Shown: one piece after another, positions 12,250 through 25,193 of the stretch
How the letters are laid out: every line of letters begins with the position of its first letter
How positions within the stretch are numbered: the first letter of the stretch is position 1
Origin: Costus lasius
Taxonomy: Eukaryota > Streptophyta > Magnoliopsida > Zingiberales > Costaceae
Direction of reading: 5' to 3'
Assembly (NCBI GenBank): GCA_027563935.2
Contig: CM050451.1
Coordinates: 97,367,565 to 97,431,564 of the forward strand
DNA: 64,000 nt
The notes under the pieces: model-generated
Seen by the model: only the letters and a program-made list of their open reading frames with translations
Databases searched by the model: none
What the model was told of the DNA's origin: nothing
Made by a program: the position numbers and the translations under genes

Positions 12250-12505
12250 TATATTCATATAACAAGCATATGTTCTTCATGTTTATAAAACATGATAGTA
12301 AGTTATATATTTACATGCTTGTTATAAGATGAGAATTGCCCCCAAATTGCTTTTGCGAAGTTAGTTTTACCTTGCTTTTTATATGCTTGTTATATGCATG
12401 TTATATGTTCATATACTTATATGATGTGCAAAGGTTAGAAATTCTTACATGTGTATATGCTTCTTATTTGCAAATGATAGATAATCCTATATCTAAGCAA
12501 CAACA

Positions 12506-15500
12506 ATGTCCCAATCCTCTCAATCCTCACGACCAACATCTAAAAGTGGAAAAGCAGTGTGGAATCTACAAACAACTCTGACATTTTGTGATGTTTGTAT
12601 TACTGCTATCAATAAAAACATGCGCCCGGGAACACATTTAAATGCTCAAGGGTGGAAATTTGTAGTTGAAAATTTTTAACAATTGACTACATTGACATAT
12701 GATAAAGTGCAATTAAAGAACAAATGAGATCAACTAAAGGCTGACTAGAAGTTATGGAAAGAGTTAAAAGGTAGAGAAACTGGTTTAGGGTGGAATGCAA
12801 GGTTGGAGATGGTGGATGCAACCCCTGAGTGGTGGGAAATGAAAATTACAATATGTATATTTGGAACTAGTTATTATTGTTATTATTTACTTGATAAAGT
12901 AATTTATTATTCTAATATAATTACAGGTTAACAAAGAGTATGCCAAGTTTTGAAAGAAGGGTATCCATCCTAATATCGAAACAAAGAATGATATTATGTT
13001 TTGACAGATAGTAGCGACAGGAGAGTTTTGTTATACATCAGCTATGCCTGAAGAACTAGTTCAAGAGATGAATACGCAATATGAAAACTATGAGCCATGT
13101 GATGAAAATATGGAATCATCTCGCATGCCATCATCCGCTCGTCAAAGTCAACGTGGTAAAAGAAAGGCTACATGATGACACCAAAATATATAGTATATTT
13201 TGTATTATTTTAGATATCTTTTCATGCTAAATTGAGGATCTTTTACTTGTTTTTACGCAGAATTCATCAAATATTGTAAAGTCTACTTCTATTTTGGTTT
13301 TTCATGATTTTCAGACAAAAAGACACCATTTTAAGGCGTTTTCAAGTAAAATCAAATATATGAAAGAGTTACCATCATCAAGAGGAGATCACCCAACAAA
13401 TTTCACACAAAACGGAGTAACAAACCAAAATACGGCAGGGCCGTAAACTATATTACGGTACCATATTTCCACACGATACCGTAATATCGAGCCACTGCCG
13501 TAATTTGGAGATATTCCGAACAGAAGGTTTTGTCAAAAATACAGCACTGCCATAAACCATTTTACGGGCCGTATTTTGCAGCGTTTTCAGAACAGAAAGT
13601 TTCACTGAAATTACGGCACTGCCGTAAACTTCGACACGGGCCGTATTTTCCATACGTTTCCGACCAGAGAGTTTAGCTGATTTTACAGTAGTGCCGTGAA
13701 CTATATTACGGTACCATATTTTCAAGCAATTTTAGAACAGAAGACTCAAGGATTTTACGGCAGTGCCGTGAACTATTACACTGCCGTATTTTTGTTTTTG
13801 AACGTGACTCCCAGGTCAATTTCGACGCCCGATTTTTGTGGAGATTATTGCGAGCGATCCAGAGCTCTAAATTGGATGCCGTAAGATTAAGAAAGGGAGC
13901 CAACGATGAGAGGATCAGTTAGACACCAAAAGCCCCAAATTGCATCCACTCTCAAGGGAGAAATCACAGTACAAGTCACCGCTTAGGGTTCCGCCGCTGT
14001 GATCAATCCAGAGCACCTCTGGCCGTGATTTTTATACTGAAGCTTCGCTTGGAGAAGGAGACAACATGCCAGAAGTTTCAGAACGAAAGGAGATCAATTT
14101 GAGGAGAAATCAACGAAAGAAGCTCTCGCACACTGTTCATAGCGAGTTCCCTTGCAAATTACGGCTGTGAAATATTTCACAGCCGTGTTGTATTTTCCTA
14201 AAACTCCTATTATGTTGATTTTTGATCTTCTAAAATTATTGTATTTTGTAATCCCTTCACCATGCTAGCTTAAACTTATTTTGGGACATGGGGGAGTAAT
14301 TCCCTTTGATTTTCTTAATGACTAGATAATCTTTCAATTTCATCATGATTATTTTACTTTGATAATTTTACCTATACGATTGTTGCTCTAAGATTCTCCG
14401 TAGTTTACTTTTTGTTATCATGATTTAGAGTTTTTGCAATAAGGATCGAAAGGTGATTTGCTTGAGAACTTGGAACCCTAAAATTGACTAATAAGAACTC
14501 ACCGTAGGAAACTAGGTTAAGTTCTTATTTCTTTATTTTAGTAAGTTAAATTGCCATGATGATATTAATGAACTTAGGATTGAGTTATTGTGTCAAACGT
14601 GGAGATCTTGAACGAAAGTGAAGATCGGAACATTGGAGAACCATAGGTAGAACGTGTGTTGAGTCTCGGATGCACGAAAGTGATCCTTGAGATTCCACTC
14701 GAGGTAATCAACTTAGAATTCGGATGCACGAAAGTGATCCTTGAGTTCTTTGTCTGATGGTTTACCTATCTATAGCTTGGGATGAATCTTGCGCGAAAGC
14801 GAGGATTTATTCTTGCATGGTTATCTGCACGAGAGTAGGATAACCCCTTTTTAAGGTAAATTATGCCTTTATCATATTAGAATTTGATTGATGAACATCT
14901 TTATATATCTAGTCATGAAAATCAAAGTGGATGAAACCCTAGTCCCAATTTCTCTCTGATAGTAATTTTCCGCGTGTCTTCGATTCTTACTTTGCTATTA
15001 TTCGATTGCCTAGATAGTGAAAAATCAATTATTCGGTACTTGACAACGCAAATCTCTCCGTGGGATCGATATTTTCTTTATTACTTCGAGTATCCATGCA
15101 CTTGCAGACACTACGAGTTAGGGACAACATGTTTTTGGAACCATGTCAGGAAGTGACAATAGCCCTGTGCGCCAATACTTTGGCCGTGACACCTAAGACA
15201 AGTCTACCTGCTTGTATTTAAAAGTGTGTCCTTTCGGATCACAACATTACATCATTTGGATTTAAGGATTCTTTGAGTTTGCTTGCAACATCAATTCATC
15301 AAAATTTAATAAACTCTCCAGGCAGTAGTGTTAAAGAGGTGATGGCAGAGTTAAGATCTCTTCTAGGAATTGAACATGGTAGTGAGTTATATTTTTTTGC
15401 CGCAGCCCAATTTCGACAAAAATCAAATAGAGTAATATTCAAAGAAATGGAAATAGCTGAAGAGAAATTAGGCTTCTTGAAGTATTTATTAGATTTGTCG

Positions 15501-15512
15501 AAGAAGAGTTGA
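12506..15512 (+). pseudogene. PIF/Harbinger ORF1, Myb/SANT-like protein, broken
   Basis: In known PIF/Harbinger elements this protein binds DNA through a Myb/SANT-like fold and helps bring in the transposase. The frame opens at ATG 12506 with a serine-rich start. It contains motifs of the family: 'NMRPGTHLNAQGWKFVVENF', then 'YDKVQLKNK', 'TGLGWNARLEMV' and 'TPEWWEMKI'. An intron of about 75 bp ends in TTACAG before 12927. Exon 2 continues 'NKEYAKF' to a basic RGKRKAT end, where a Gypsy solo LTR interrupts it at 13173. The C-terminal part resumes after 15110. A 79-residue frame at 15273-15512 ends it. Exon 1 has three in-frame stops (for example at 12677-12679), and exon 2 has at least two. 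Most are consistent with TGG or CGA codons lost by transition. Confidence 0.65.
13173..15110 (+). mobile_element. Solo LTR of an Athila-like Gypsy element
   Basis: This 1938-bp LTR runs from TGATGACACC to ...CTTGCAGACA. The flanks CTACA (13168-13172) and CTACG (15111-15115) are a 5-bp target duplication with one change. It belongs to the same family as the LTR at 56351-58277, read on the opposite strand, with shared starts 'TGAT..ACACCAAAAT' and shared text throughout. No internal region remains, so it is a product of LTR-LTR recombination. From 13430 to 13800 it holds about six copies of a short near-palindrome of the form ACGGC-A-GTGCCGT, spaced 60-90 bp apart. Confidence 0.8.
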
Positions 15513-15784
15513 CCTATGAGTTTGATGCACTACATTATGTTTGTTGAACATGTGATGTGTTATATTTACTGAACTTGTGACTTATGTTATGTTTGATGTA
15601 GTACATTATGTTATGTTGTGTTATGTTTCATGTGATACATTATGTTATAGCATATTGTGTTATGTTTCATGCAGTACATTATGTTTCATGTAGTATATTT
15701 TGCTAAATTTGATGCACTATATTATGTTTTATATTTGTTGAACTTGTGATGTTTTATATGTTTGTTAATTATTTATGTTATGTT
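15513..15784 (+). repeat. Low-complexity spacer between PIF/Harbinger genes
   Basis: There is no frame here. The stretch is built from imperfect, irregular repeats of 'atgtttcatgtagtacatt' and 'ttatgttatg' type words. It is the 3' flank of ORF1 and the site where the plus-strand Copia element landed. Confidence 0.5.
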
Positions 15785-15789
15785 GTTAT

Positions 15790-16089
15790 TGTTGGGATAT
15801 GCCCTTAAGGCTAATGTTTGAGGCCTTGGGTTATTATCAGTATCATGTATAAACTATGTATATATTTTATAAAGGCAATTGTTGTTATTCAGATTGTTAC
15901 ATTATCTGCTGCTGTATGTATACTTCTGAATAATGTCTCAGTGATGTTCAGCTTAGCTGATGTTAAGTGTTGTCCTTAGTCGAGATATCTTGGTGAACAT
16001 GAGACAGCCTTGATATGATTGAGACTAATATGTGTTCTGATCTTATAGGATGCTTCGAGTATGGAATGAGATTTAGACACATAGGTACA
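15790..16089 (+). repeat. 5' LTR of plus-strand Copia, first part
   Basis: These are the first 300 bases of the LTR, ending in GTACA at 16085-16089. That GTACA is the target duplication of the inserted minus-strand element. The rest of the LTR continues at 25194 after the second GTACA (25189-25193). Joined, the two parts equal the 3' LTR in length. Confidence 0.9.
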
Positions 16090-17760
16090 TGAAAGACCCC
16101 TTAAGGGGGCGAAAACCCTAAAGCATGCGCATATGAAATTTTTCTAGGGTTTCAACAAGATCGATTGCATGAATATATATGATCAACTTTGATTAAATTG
16201 CAAAGATCAAGTTAAGATCTTTTACCATAGCCATGATGAAGGAGGCGACTTGGAAGCAAGAGGGCAAATAAGCTCTCCTCCAAAGAAGACGCACACTAGA
16301 TGAGAGATGGCTACCTCCTTGGACGTTCCTTGTGCTAGCAAGGATCTCCCAAGTTCCTTGTCGTGTGAAGAAGAAGAGAGATGCTTGGCCGAGCTCCTTT
16401 TTCCGTCAAGAATCCTCTACACAAGAGTGAAGGCGACAAGAGAAGAGAATTGGCAAAATGCGTTGAGGCGTTTTCAAGAGGTGGCGTTACATGACTTCCA
16501 AAAATGGAAAGTCATGAAGCCATGCGCTCACTCAAAGAAAACCGCCCAAAACGCTATCAAGCCTTGAACCATGCGTTCACACATGTGAACCGGTTCAAGC
16601 CAAATCAATTCAATTCAATTCGGTTCAAAGACCAAACCAAACCAGCCCAAGCCATGGTCTAGATCTCTCTGAACCAAATGGTTCAAGATCTAACCGTTCA
16701 TCTCTTGATGCACTTGATCTCACCGATCTAGCATCAATACTCTCGATCGAAGCTTACCGATCTCAAGCCCTAATCAATCAAACATGATCAGACCAGATCT
16801 CACTTACAATTAGAGTTTAAACTCCTTTAAACTGAACCAAAACAATTCAGTCCACACGATCTGACTTAAGTAAGCCATATCATCAAATTGTGCGACCCTG
16901 AGGGTTTCCTTTAAATGTCGGTAACGATAACTTACGTTATCACGATCAGTGAGGGGTATCTAGCAACACATCACTGTCTCCCGATATAAAGGAAAGAGTC
17001 TTCCAAGACTACTCCCAAACCATAGCACAAGTGTGAATCCACTTCACAAGGCATACATGTTTCCTTTGCCACTTGATGTTCTTATTGGACAAACGTGTCA
17101 AGCCTGTAACTCCAATATGATGAGGATGATTAGATCAGATGAACATAGTCATCTGGGTATGGCCATACACTTTCTCAATCATCTCATCCAGGGGGCCCCT
17201 TTAGAACATCACACTCCTTAAACAAGGAGACGACAATCCTATATCTATCACTAGTGTCCTAACCTGACTCATGATCATTATCCAAGATAGTCTATAACCA
17301 TTATGTTTCAAATGATATTGAACTACCTCAAAACAATGACAATCATCATTTAGAAACACAAGTGATCTCAAGTCAGAGGAAATGTGCCACTTGTTGCATA
17401 CAAGGATTATTCACATTGTGACAAGCAATTGAACATCCTAGTAGGGTCTGTCCAGTACATCCAATGTACCCATGAGTCTACATCTTATTCCATGCTCATA
17501 GCATCCTATAAGATTAGAACACATATTAGTCTCAATCATATCAAGGTCGTCTCATGTTCACCAAGATATCTCGACTAAGGACTTTATAGCATGTCAGCCT
17601 AGCTGAACACCATTGAGACATTATTCAGAGATATACATATTGCAGCAGATGATGTAACAAACTGAATAACCACAATTGCCTTTATTAACATAAGAGTTTA
17701 TACACGATACTGATACATTCCCAAGGCCTCAAACATTAGCCTTAAGGGCATACCCCAACA
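16090..17760 (-). repeat. 3' LTR of minus-strand Copia
   Basis: On the minus strand it starts TGTTGGGGTATG right after the purine tract and ends ...GGGTCTTTCA. It contains the ATG-GCT-ATG/GT motif seen in all LTRs of this group. Here that motif has no downstream frame to join. Confidence 0.93.
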
Positions 17761-20700
17761 ATCTCCCACTTGCACTTAATCTAATGGTTGAGAAATCTCA
17801 AACCCATATTATTACAGTGCTTCTCATGCTTCTGCTGCGCCAGAGGCTTTGTAAGCGGGTCAGCCAGATTGTCATCTGTATGAACCTTGCAGATTTTGAT
17901 CTCGCCTCGATCAATGATCTCCCGGATCAAGTGAAACCGTCTCTGTATGTGCTTGGACTTCTGGTGCGACCGTGGTTCCTTTGCTTGTGCGATTGCTCCA
18001 GTGTTATCACAAAAGATAACCAAAGGATCTGCACTCGAAGGAACAACACCAAGTTCCTTAATGAACTTACGAATCCACACTGCCTCCTTGGATGCTTCCG
18101 AGGCTGCAACATACTCAGCTTCTATTGTGGAATCAGCAACAATAGACTGTTTGAAACTTTTCCACACCACAGCTCCTCCATTCAAGCTAAAAACATAGCC
18201 TGATTGTGATCGGAAATCATCCTGGTCTGATTGGAATGAAGCGTCAGTATATCCTTCAATACTGAGTTCTTCCTGACCACCATATATCAAGAACATATCT
18301 TTGGTCCTCCGAAGATATTTTAAAATGTTCTTGACTGCAATCCAGTGTGCTTGACCTGGATTACTTTGGAATCGACTGGTCACGCTTAACCCGTAAGCGA
18401 CGTCTGGGCGAGTACACAACATCGCATACATTATGGACCCAATAGCCGAAGCATAAGGCGTATTGTCCATTTGATCTTTCTCAGTCTGTGTTTGTGGACA
18501 CTGACTCTTTGAAAGATTCAGACCATGTCTGACTGGAAGATATCCTCTTTTAGAATTCTCTAAATGGAATCTCTCCAGGACTTTATCGATGTAAGTACTC
18601 TGGCACAGCCCGAGAAGCCTCTTAGATCTATCTCTGTAGATCTTCACACCTAATACATAGGCTGCTTCTCCTAGATCTTTCATCTGGAAACATTTTCTTA
18701 ACCATGCTTTAACAGCATGTAGTTCAGGAATATCGTTTCCAATGATTAAGATATCATCGACGTAGAGGACTAGGAAAGTAATCACGCTCCCACTAAACCT
18801 CTTATATACACACGGGTCATCTTCATTCTTGATGAAACCAAATTCACAGATTGATTCATCAAAACGAATATTCCAGCTTCTAGATGCTTGCTTAAGTCCA
18901 TAAATGGACTTCTTTAATTTGCATATTTTATGACGATCTGATGGATTGGTGAAACCTTCAGGTTGTGTCATATACACATCCTCCTGCAGATTTCCATTAA
19001 GGAAAGCAGTCTTCACATCCATTTGCCAGATCTCATAATCGTAATATGCTGCTATCGCAAGAATAATCCGAATAGACTTGAACATGGCTACAGGAGAGAA
19101 AGTTTCATCATAATCTATCCCGTAGATTTGTTTGAAACCTTTCGCAACTAGCCTGCCTTTATAGGTAACCACGTTACCATCCATGTCAATCTTCTTCTTG
19201 AAGATCCATTTACAGCATATAGGGATTACTCCCGGAGGCGGATCAACCAAATCCCAGACTTGGTTATCTGACATGGAGTCCATCTCGGCTCGCATAGCTT
19301 CAAGCCATCTAGCTGACTCCGGTCCACTAACCGCATCCGCATAAGTGAGGGGTTCATCATGATCAATGATGTAGACTCCGTCATAGCGCTCAGGCTGTCG
19401 ACGGATCCTTCCCGATCTTCGCGGTTCCCGTGATATCTGAGCCTCAGGTTGTGCAATAACCTGTTCTACTGGCTCAGGCTCATCCAACTGTGCTTGACTA
19501 CTTTGTCCTTCTTCTGAATTCTCATCCAGCTTTATTTCTCTCCCACTGGCCTCTTGCAGAAGAAACTCCTTCTCAAGAAAAATTACCGTCCGAGCAACAA
19601 ATACTTTGTTCTCTTTGGGATCGTAGAAATAATAACCCTTAGTTTCCTTAGGGTAACCGACAAAGATGCATTTATCAGATCTGCTCTCCAGTTTCCCAGA
19701 GGCGAGCTTTTTGACATAAGCCTCGCAACCCCAGATCTTAATAAATGTCAAGCTCGGCTGTTTCCCATACCATAACTCATATGGAGTCTTAGAAACTGCC
19801 TTGGATGGCACTCGGTTTAGTACCTTTGCAGCTGTTTCCAGTGCAAATCCCCAAAAGGAGTAAGGTAGAGTAGCCTGACTCATCATTGAACGAACCATAT
19901 CCAATAAGGTTCTGTTCCTCCTCTCGGACACACCATTCCACTGCGGTGTTCCTGGCGGAGTGAGCTGTGAGATAATCCCACACTCCTTCAGATAGTCAGT
20001 AAACTCTCAACTTAGGTATTCTCCACCTCGATCAGAACGAAGTGCCTTGATATTTCGGCCTAGCTGATTCTGTACTTCATTTTTGAACTCTTTGAACTTA
20101 TCAAAAGATTCACTTTTATGTCTCATTAGATAGACATACCCATATCTACTGAAATCATCAGTAAAGGTAATGAAGTATGAAAAGCCACCTCTGGCATGTT
20201 TACTAAATGGCCCACACACATCACTGTGTATAAGGTCAAGTAAACCTGATGCTCTTTGACCTTTGTGAGGAAAAGGAGCCTTCGTCATTTTACCCATTAA
20301 ACAAGCTTTGCATGTATCAATCTCCTCATAGGAGAATGATCCCAGCAGTCCATGGTCATGCAACCGCTTAATGCGTTTCTTGTTAATATGGCCTAAACGA
20401 CTATGCTATAGCAAGGTGCTGTCATCAGCATATTTGGCTTTCTTATTATCAATATTTTGTATAGAATATTCCATGTCCAACATGAATAACCCATTGTTAA
20501 TTGACCCAGTAGCATAAACAATATTATCAAGAGAAAGATAACACTTTGAAGTCTTGCATTCAAAGGAAAACCCTTTCCTGACAAGAGCAGGAATAGAGAT
20601 AATATTCTTGGTAATGCTAGGTACAAAATAACAATTGTTCAATTCTAATACAAGTCCAGATGGTAATGAGATGTGATATTCTCCTACAGCAACAGCAGCA

Positions 20701-21689
20701 ACCCGTGCCCCGTTTCCAACTCGTAGGTCCACCTCATGCTGTCCCACCTGTCTTCTTCTCTTGAGTTCCTGTACATTTGAACAAATGTGAACTCCACATG
20801 CAGTGTCCAACACCCATGAAATAGAAGAAGAAGATATCATGACTTCAGTCACAAATATACCTGAGCCAGAAGCAATGCTTCCCTTCTTGTCTCCTTGGAG
20901 CGCTCTACAGTCCTTTTTCCAGTGACCCAGCTGGCCACAATGGAAACATCTGTATTCCTTCGACCGCTTAACCTTCTGTTTCAGAGCCTTGTTGTAACTC
21001 TTGACAGGGGCTTTGCCCTTCTTCCCCTTCTTCTTGTTCCTAGAAGGAACCATCAAGACAGAGGTTGAAGGCTTTCCCTTTAGAGTCAACTCTGTAGTCA
21101 AGAGCATATTCAGTAACTCTGCCGGGGTACAGTCGATCTTGTTCATATTAAAATTAATGATGAACGGATCGAAAGTAGCCGGGAGAGACTGAAGAATGAT
21201 GTCTACAGCAAGCTCCTGATTGATGGTATGTCCCAGTTTCTCTAGAGCCTCCTTGTACCCAATCATCTTGAGTACGTGAGCTCCCACTAGACTCCCTTCA
21301 GCCAGTTTGCTCTGAAAGAAAAGCTTAGTCAAATTATAGCGTTCAGTCCTCGCCTGTGCAGCATATAGCAGCATGAGGTTCGCTATAATCTCTATAGCAG
21401 ATAGATCCTCATGCTGACGCTGCAGCTCTGGCGTCATAGACGCAAGCATCAGGCAAGCGACATCAATGCTATCATTGACATGCTTTTCATAGGCATCCCG
21501 AACTGCCCTTGCGGCGTTCGGAGCGGGTTGAGGCGGTATAGCCGTCTCGAGGACATACAGTTTCCTCTCTGCCTTAAGAACAATCTTAAGGTGTCCGTAC
21601 CAGTCTGAGAAGTTTGGCCCAGCAAACTTCTCCCTTTCCAGTAGGGATCGCACATTGAAATTCGTGGTGTTCGTTGCTGCAGTAATCTA

Positions 21690-23517
21690 CAACAATGCAA
21701 GAACAGCAAGGTCAGTATCAATGTTTAGAATCAATCCAGGACTTAAGAAAGATTCTTTTCTCACTATTTTATCTGACTGAAAAATCCAGTAAAACAGTCC
21801 GAAAGAGTAAAACTCTTTTAGTGAGATGGGATCCAGATTTCATACTTGGTCTCCGCGTCCCGCTCAGGCGAGATAAGATGCACAGAGAGTACAAGCACTA
21901 GTTTCTGGTAGGCAATCCCTGCCAATCGCCAACCCGTGCGATTCCCCTTCATCTGGGCAATCCAGCAGACTATGCCAACTGAGTTGGTACAACACAGTCT
22001 CTGATCCCTCAGATGGCTGCCTCCATATAGCTAACATATGCCCCATATGTAGCCTACATGGTCAAGCTGACCCGACCTACTCCCTGGACCACCACGTGCT
22101 ATGCTGAGCAACGAGAAGCGATAAATCCCTTCTCTGTAACACGCAGGTGTAATCACACACCGTCTGAAGATAGATGGGTGTGCCCACTGAGTGGGTACAA
22201 CACGGCCCCAACGATAGTCAGAACAGTGAGGTTTCGCGTCAGAAGGCTTACGTGCTTGATATTTAACGTTGGATTTTAACGGTCTTTTATCTTCTTAACT
22301 ATCATGCTGACCCTATGGTGATAGCAGAAGATAAATAAATCATGCAATTCTAATTATTTAAACAATAAAAGAAAGCATGATGATCTTATGTGGTAAACGC
22401 CCATTAAGCCTAGGTAAGACCTTAAGTCAACTTAAGTCTTCACTTGAGCTCTTCATGGGTCTTTTGCATCTCATCTAGTCCAGACCAGGGCCCTAGCGCC
22501 TGTCTTAGGGACGAACCCTAGACTTCCCACCTGGTCAAGCCTCAAGCTGCATGCACCTCTGCCATGTGTGCTATGTGCTCTTGTCTGATTAAAATTACAC
22601 TTTAATCTATCTAGACAAGATTGACACGCAGGTCAAATACACATTAAATTAATTAAAATGTGATGCGCAGATCACATAAATAATAATTTACAATTAACCA
22701 GGCTCGCAGGCCCCAGCACAGCACACATTAAAAGGGCAACCCACATAAGATGAAATAGACAAGTATCATGGTATTCAACCAACATGTGATCCAATTACAA
22801 GAAAATAAAATTTTCGAAAACCCCATAGGCATCAATTTTATTTTTCTTATGTGCCCTGCTACCTTACAACGGTCCATTAATAGGGATCCACTCATCAGAC
22901 CTAGTCAGATCCACTGCCCTTGCATGCACCAAGTCCTAACTGACTTGAGTTGACCTAATGGTCAACTATGCATGCGTTAGGCTGAACTACCCTCATGAGT
23001 TCAGGCAAGCGGGTGTGACCCCGGGCCTATCTCATGTGTGTTCACTGATTGTCTCAACCAGACATCGCTACACGCCTGTCTGCAGTCGACCTATAGCCAC
23101 CTCATGCTTGCGCACAGGTGCCATCTGGTCGACCCATCTAGGCTGTCAGATAGTCTGATCAGACTGGTTGGATCTAGACTCGACTGTGACTTCAACCCTA
23201 TCAACCCGTCTAAGGGTTTAAAGCAGGCGCATATGTAGATCTAGGTGATAGGCGTGCAAGATGTAATGAGTTTTAACAAATACATTCAACAAGAGCCAAC
23301 ATGAAACAATCATACATGCGCAAACAACTAAATCATGTAGTTTCGCATGTTAACATTAGATCTTTACATTAGCGCAAACAAGTTATATCAAACATGCGCC
23401 AACATCTAATGACTAGCATGTTCTCATGGTGACGATAGATCTACTATATTGGCGCAAACAAGGATCACTCAAAGCAATCATATGATTCATGCATAAACCA
23501 TAGCTCTGATACCAATT
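21690..23517 (-). other. Leader of minus-strand Copia, predicted intron body
   Basis: This 1.8-kb region between primer site and gag has no frame. It matches the leader of the third Copia copy (47194-49008) along its length. It includes a conserved block near 22060-22230 with 'gtgggtacaacacggcccc'. It forms most of the intron proposed for the gag leader (23653 to 21687). Confidence 0.6.
23503..23514 (-). promoter_or_regulatory. Primer-binding site, tRNA-iMet
   Basis: The minus strand reads TGGTATCAGAGC, complementary to the 3' end of the initiator methionine tRNA. It lies three bases inside the LTR edge at 23518. Confidence 0.9.
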
Positions 23518-25188
23518 TGAAAGACCCCTTAAGGGGGCGAAAACCCTAAAGCATGCGCATATGAAATTTTTCTAGGGTTTCAACAAGATCGATTGCATGA
23601 ATATATATGATCAACTTTGATTAAATTGCAAAGATCAAGTTAAGATCTTTTACCATAGCCATGATGAAGAAGGCGACTTGGAAGCAAGAGGGCAAATAAG
23701 CTCTCCTCCAAAGAAGATGCACACTAGATGAGAGATGGCTACCTCCTTAGACGTTCCTTGTGCTAGCAAGGATCTCCCAAGTTCCTTGTCGTGTGAAGAA
23801 GAAGAGAGATGCTTGGCCGAGCTCCTTTTTCCGTCAAGAATCCTCTACACAAGAGTGAAGGCGACAAGAGAAGAGAATTGGCAAAATGCGTTGAGGCGTT
23901 TTCAAGAGGTGGCGTTACATGACTTCCAAAAATGGAAAGTCATGAAGCCATGCGCTCACTCAAAGAAAACCGCCCAAAACGCTATCAAGCCTTGAACCAT
24001 GCGTTCACACATGTGAACCGGTTCAAGCCAAATCAATTCAATTCAATTCGGTTCAAAGACCAAACCAAACCAACCCAAGCCATGGTCTAGATCTCTCTGA
24101 ACCAAATGGTTCAAGATCTAACCGTTCATCTCTTGATGCACTTGATCTCACCGATCTAGCATCAATACTCTCGATCGAAGCTTACCGATCTCAAGCCCTA
24201 ATCAATCAAACATGATCAGACCAGATCTCACTTACAATCAGAGTTTAAACTCCTTTAAACTGAACCAAAACAATTCAGTCCACACGATCTGACTTAAGTA
24301 AGCCATATCATCAAATTGTGCGACCCTGAGGGTTTCCTTTAAATGTCGGTAACGATAACTTACGTTATCACGATCAGTGAGGGGTATCTAGCAACACATC
24401 ACTGTCTCCCGATATAAAGGAAAGAGTCTTCCAAGACTACTCCCAAACCATAGCACAAGTGTGAATCCACTTCACAAGGCATACATGTTTCCTTTGCCAC
24501 TTGATGTTCTTATTGGACAAACGTGTCAAGCCTGTAACTCCAATATGATGAGGATGATTAGATCAGATGAACATAGTCATCTGGGTATGGCCATACACTT
24601 TCTCAATCATCTCATCCAGGGGGCCCCTTTAGAACATCACACTCCTTAAACAAGGAGACGACAATCCTATATCTATCACTAGTGTCCTAACCTGACTCAT
24701 GATCATTATCCAAGATAGTCTATAACCATTATGTTTCAAATGATATTGAACTACCTCAAAACAATGACAATCATCATTTAGAAACACAAGTGATCTCAAG
24801 TCAGAGGAAATGTGCCACTTGTTGCATACAAGGATTATTCACATTGTGACAAGCAATTGAACATCCTAGTAGGGTCTGTCCAGTACATCCAATGTACCCA
24901 TGAGTCTACATCTTATTCCATGCTCATAGCATCCTATAAGATTAGAACACATATTAGTCTCAATCATATCAAGGCCGTCTCATGTTCACCAAGATATCTC
25001 GACTAAGGACTTTATAGCATGTCAGCCTAGCTGAACACCATTGAGACATTATTCAGAGATATACATATTGCAGCAGATGATGTAACAAACTGAATAACCA
25101 CAATTGCCTTTATAAACATAAGAGTTTATACACGATATTGATACATTCCCAAGGCCTCAAACATTAGCCTTAAGGGCATACCCCAACA
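23518..25188 (-). repeat. 5' LTR of minus-strand Copia
   Basis: This 1671-bp LTR is nearly identical to 16090-17760. It faces left, back to back with the remainder of the plus-strand Copia 5' LTR, so the two elements diverge from this point. Confidence 0.93.
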
Positions 25189-25193
25189 GTACA

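Larger units (their letters stand above)
17781..23662 (-). pseudogene. gag-pol: Copia gag-pol polyprotein, two stops, spliced start
   Basis: The open frame runs from 21686 down to the natural stop at 17781-17783. With a predicted first exon in the LTR (ATG at 23662-23660, then GCT ATG, donor GT at 23653) and an acceptor TAG at 21689-21687, it would make about 1304 residues. The order is Gag with a CX2CX4HX4C knuckle (CFHCGQLGHWKKDC), protease (WVLDTACGVHIC), integrase, reverse transcriptase (YVDDILIIGND) and RNase H (DSTIEAEYVAASEA, DNTGAIAQAK). Two nonsense codons break it: TGG to TAG at 20406-20408 before the integrase zinc finger, and CGA to TGA at 20007-20009 just after the second catalytic Asp of integrase. 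There is no frameshift. Both changes are transitions. It encodes the machinery for copying and inserting the element, now inactive. Confidence 0.88.
16090..25188 (-). mobile_element. Minus-strand Ty1/Copia element (inner, youngest)
   Basis: This 9099-bp element has two LTRs of 1671 bp each (16090-17760 and 23518-25188) with canonical TG...CA ends. It has a perfect 5-bp target duplication GTACA (16085-16089 and 25189-25193), a tRNA-iMet primer site (23503-23514) and a purine tract (17761-17773 on the minus strand). I count about eight mismatches between the LTRs, near 0.5%, half those of the element it sits in. It belongs to a sister subfamily of the plus-strand Copia: pol and the U3 half of the LTR are alike, while the last few hundred bases of the LTR differ. 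Confidence 0.93.

Noticed and set aside
13430..13800. Regularly spaced short palindromes that might suggest a CRISPR-like array
   Set aside because: The spacers are not of constant length, the repeats are 13-19 bp and degenerate, the setting is a plant Gypsy LTR, and no cas genes are present.
16307..16567. An 86-residue frame repeated identically at 23735-23995, looking like a conserved small gene pair
   Set aside because: Both copies lie at the same place in the two LTRs of the minus-strand Copia, antisense to it. Identity comes from LTR duplication, not from selection on a protein.
17033..17578. Frames repeated at 24461-25006
   Set aside because: Same reason: these are antisense frames within the two LTRs of the minus-strand Copia.
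16090..25188. A segmental duplication, suggested by the 1.67-kb direct repeat
   Set aside because: The TG...CA ends, primer site, purine tract and 5-bp target duplication show that it is an LTR retrotransposon.
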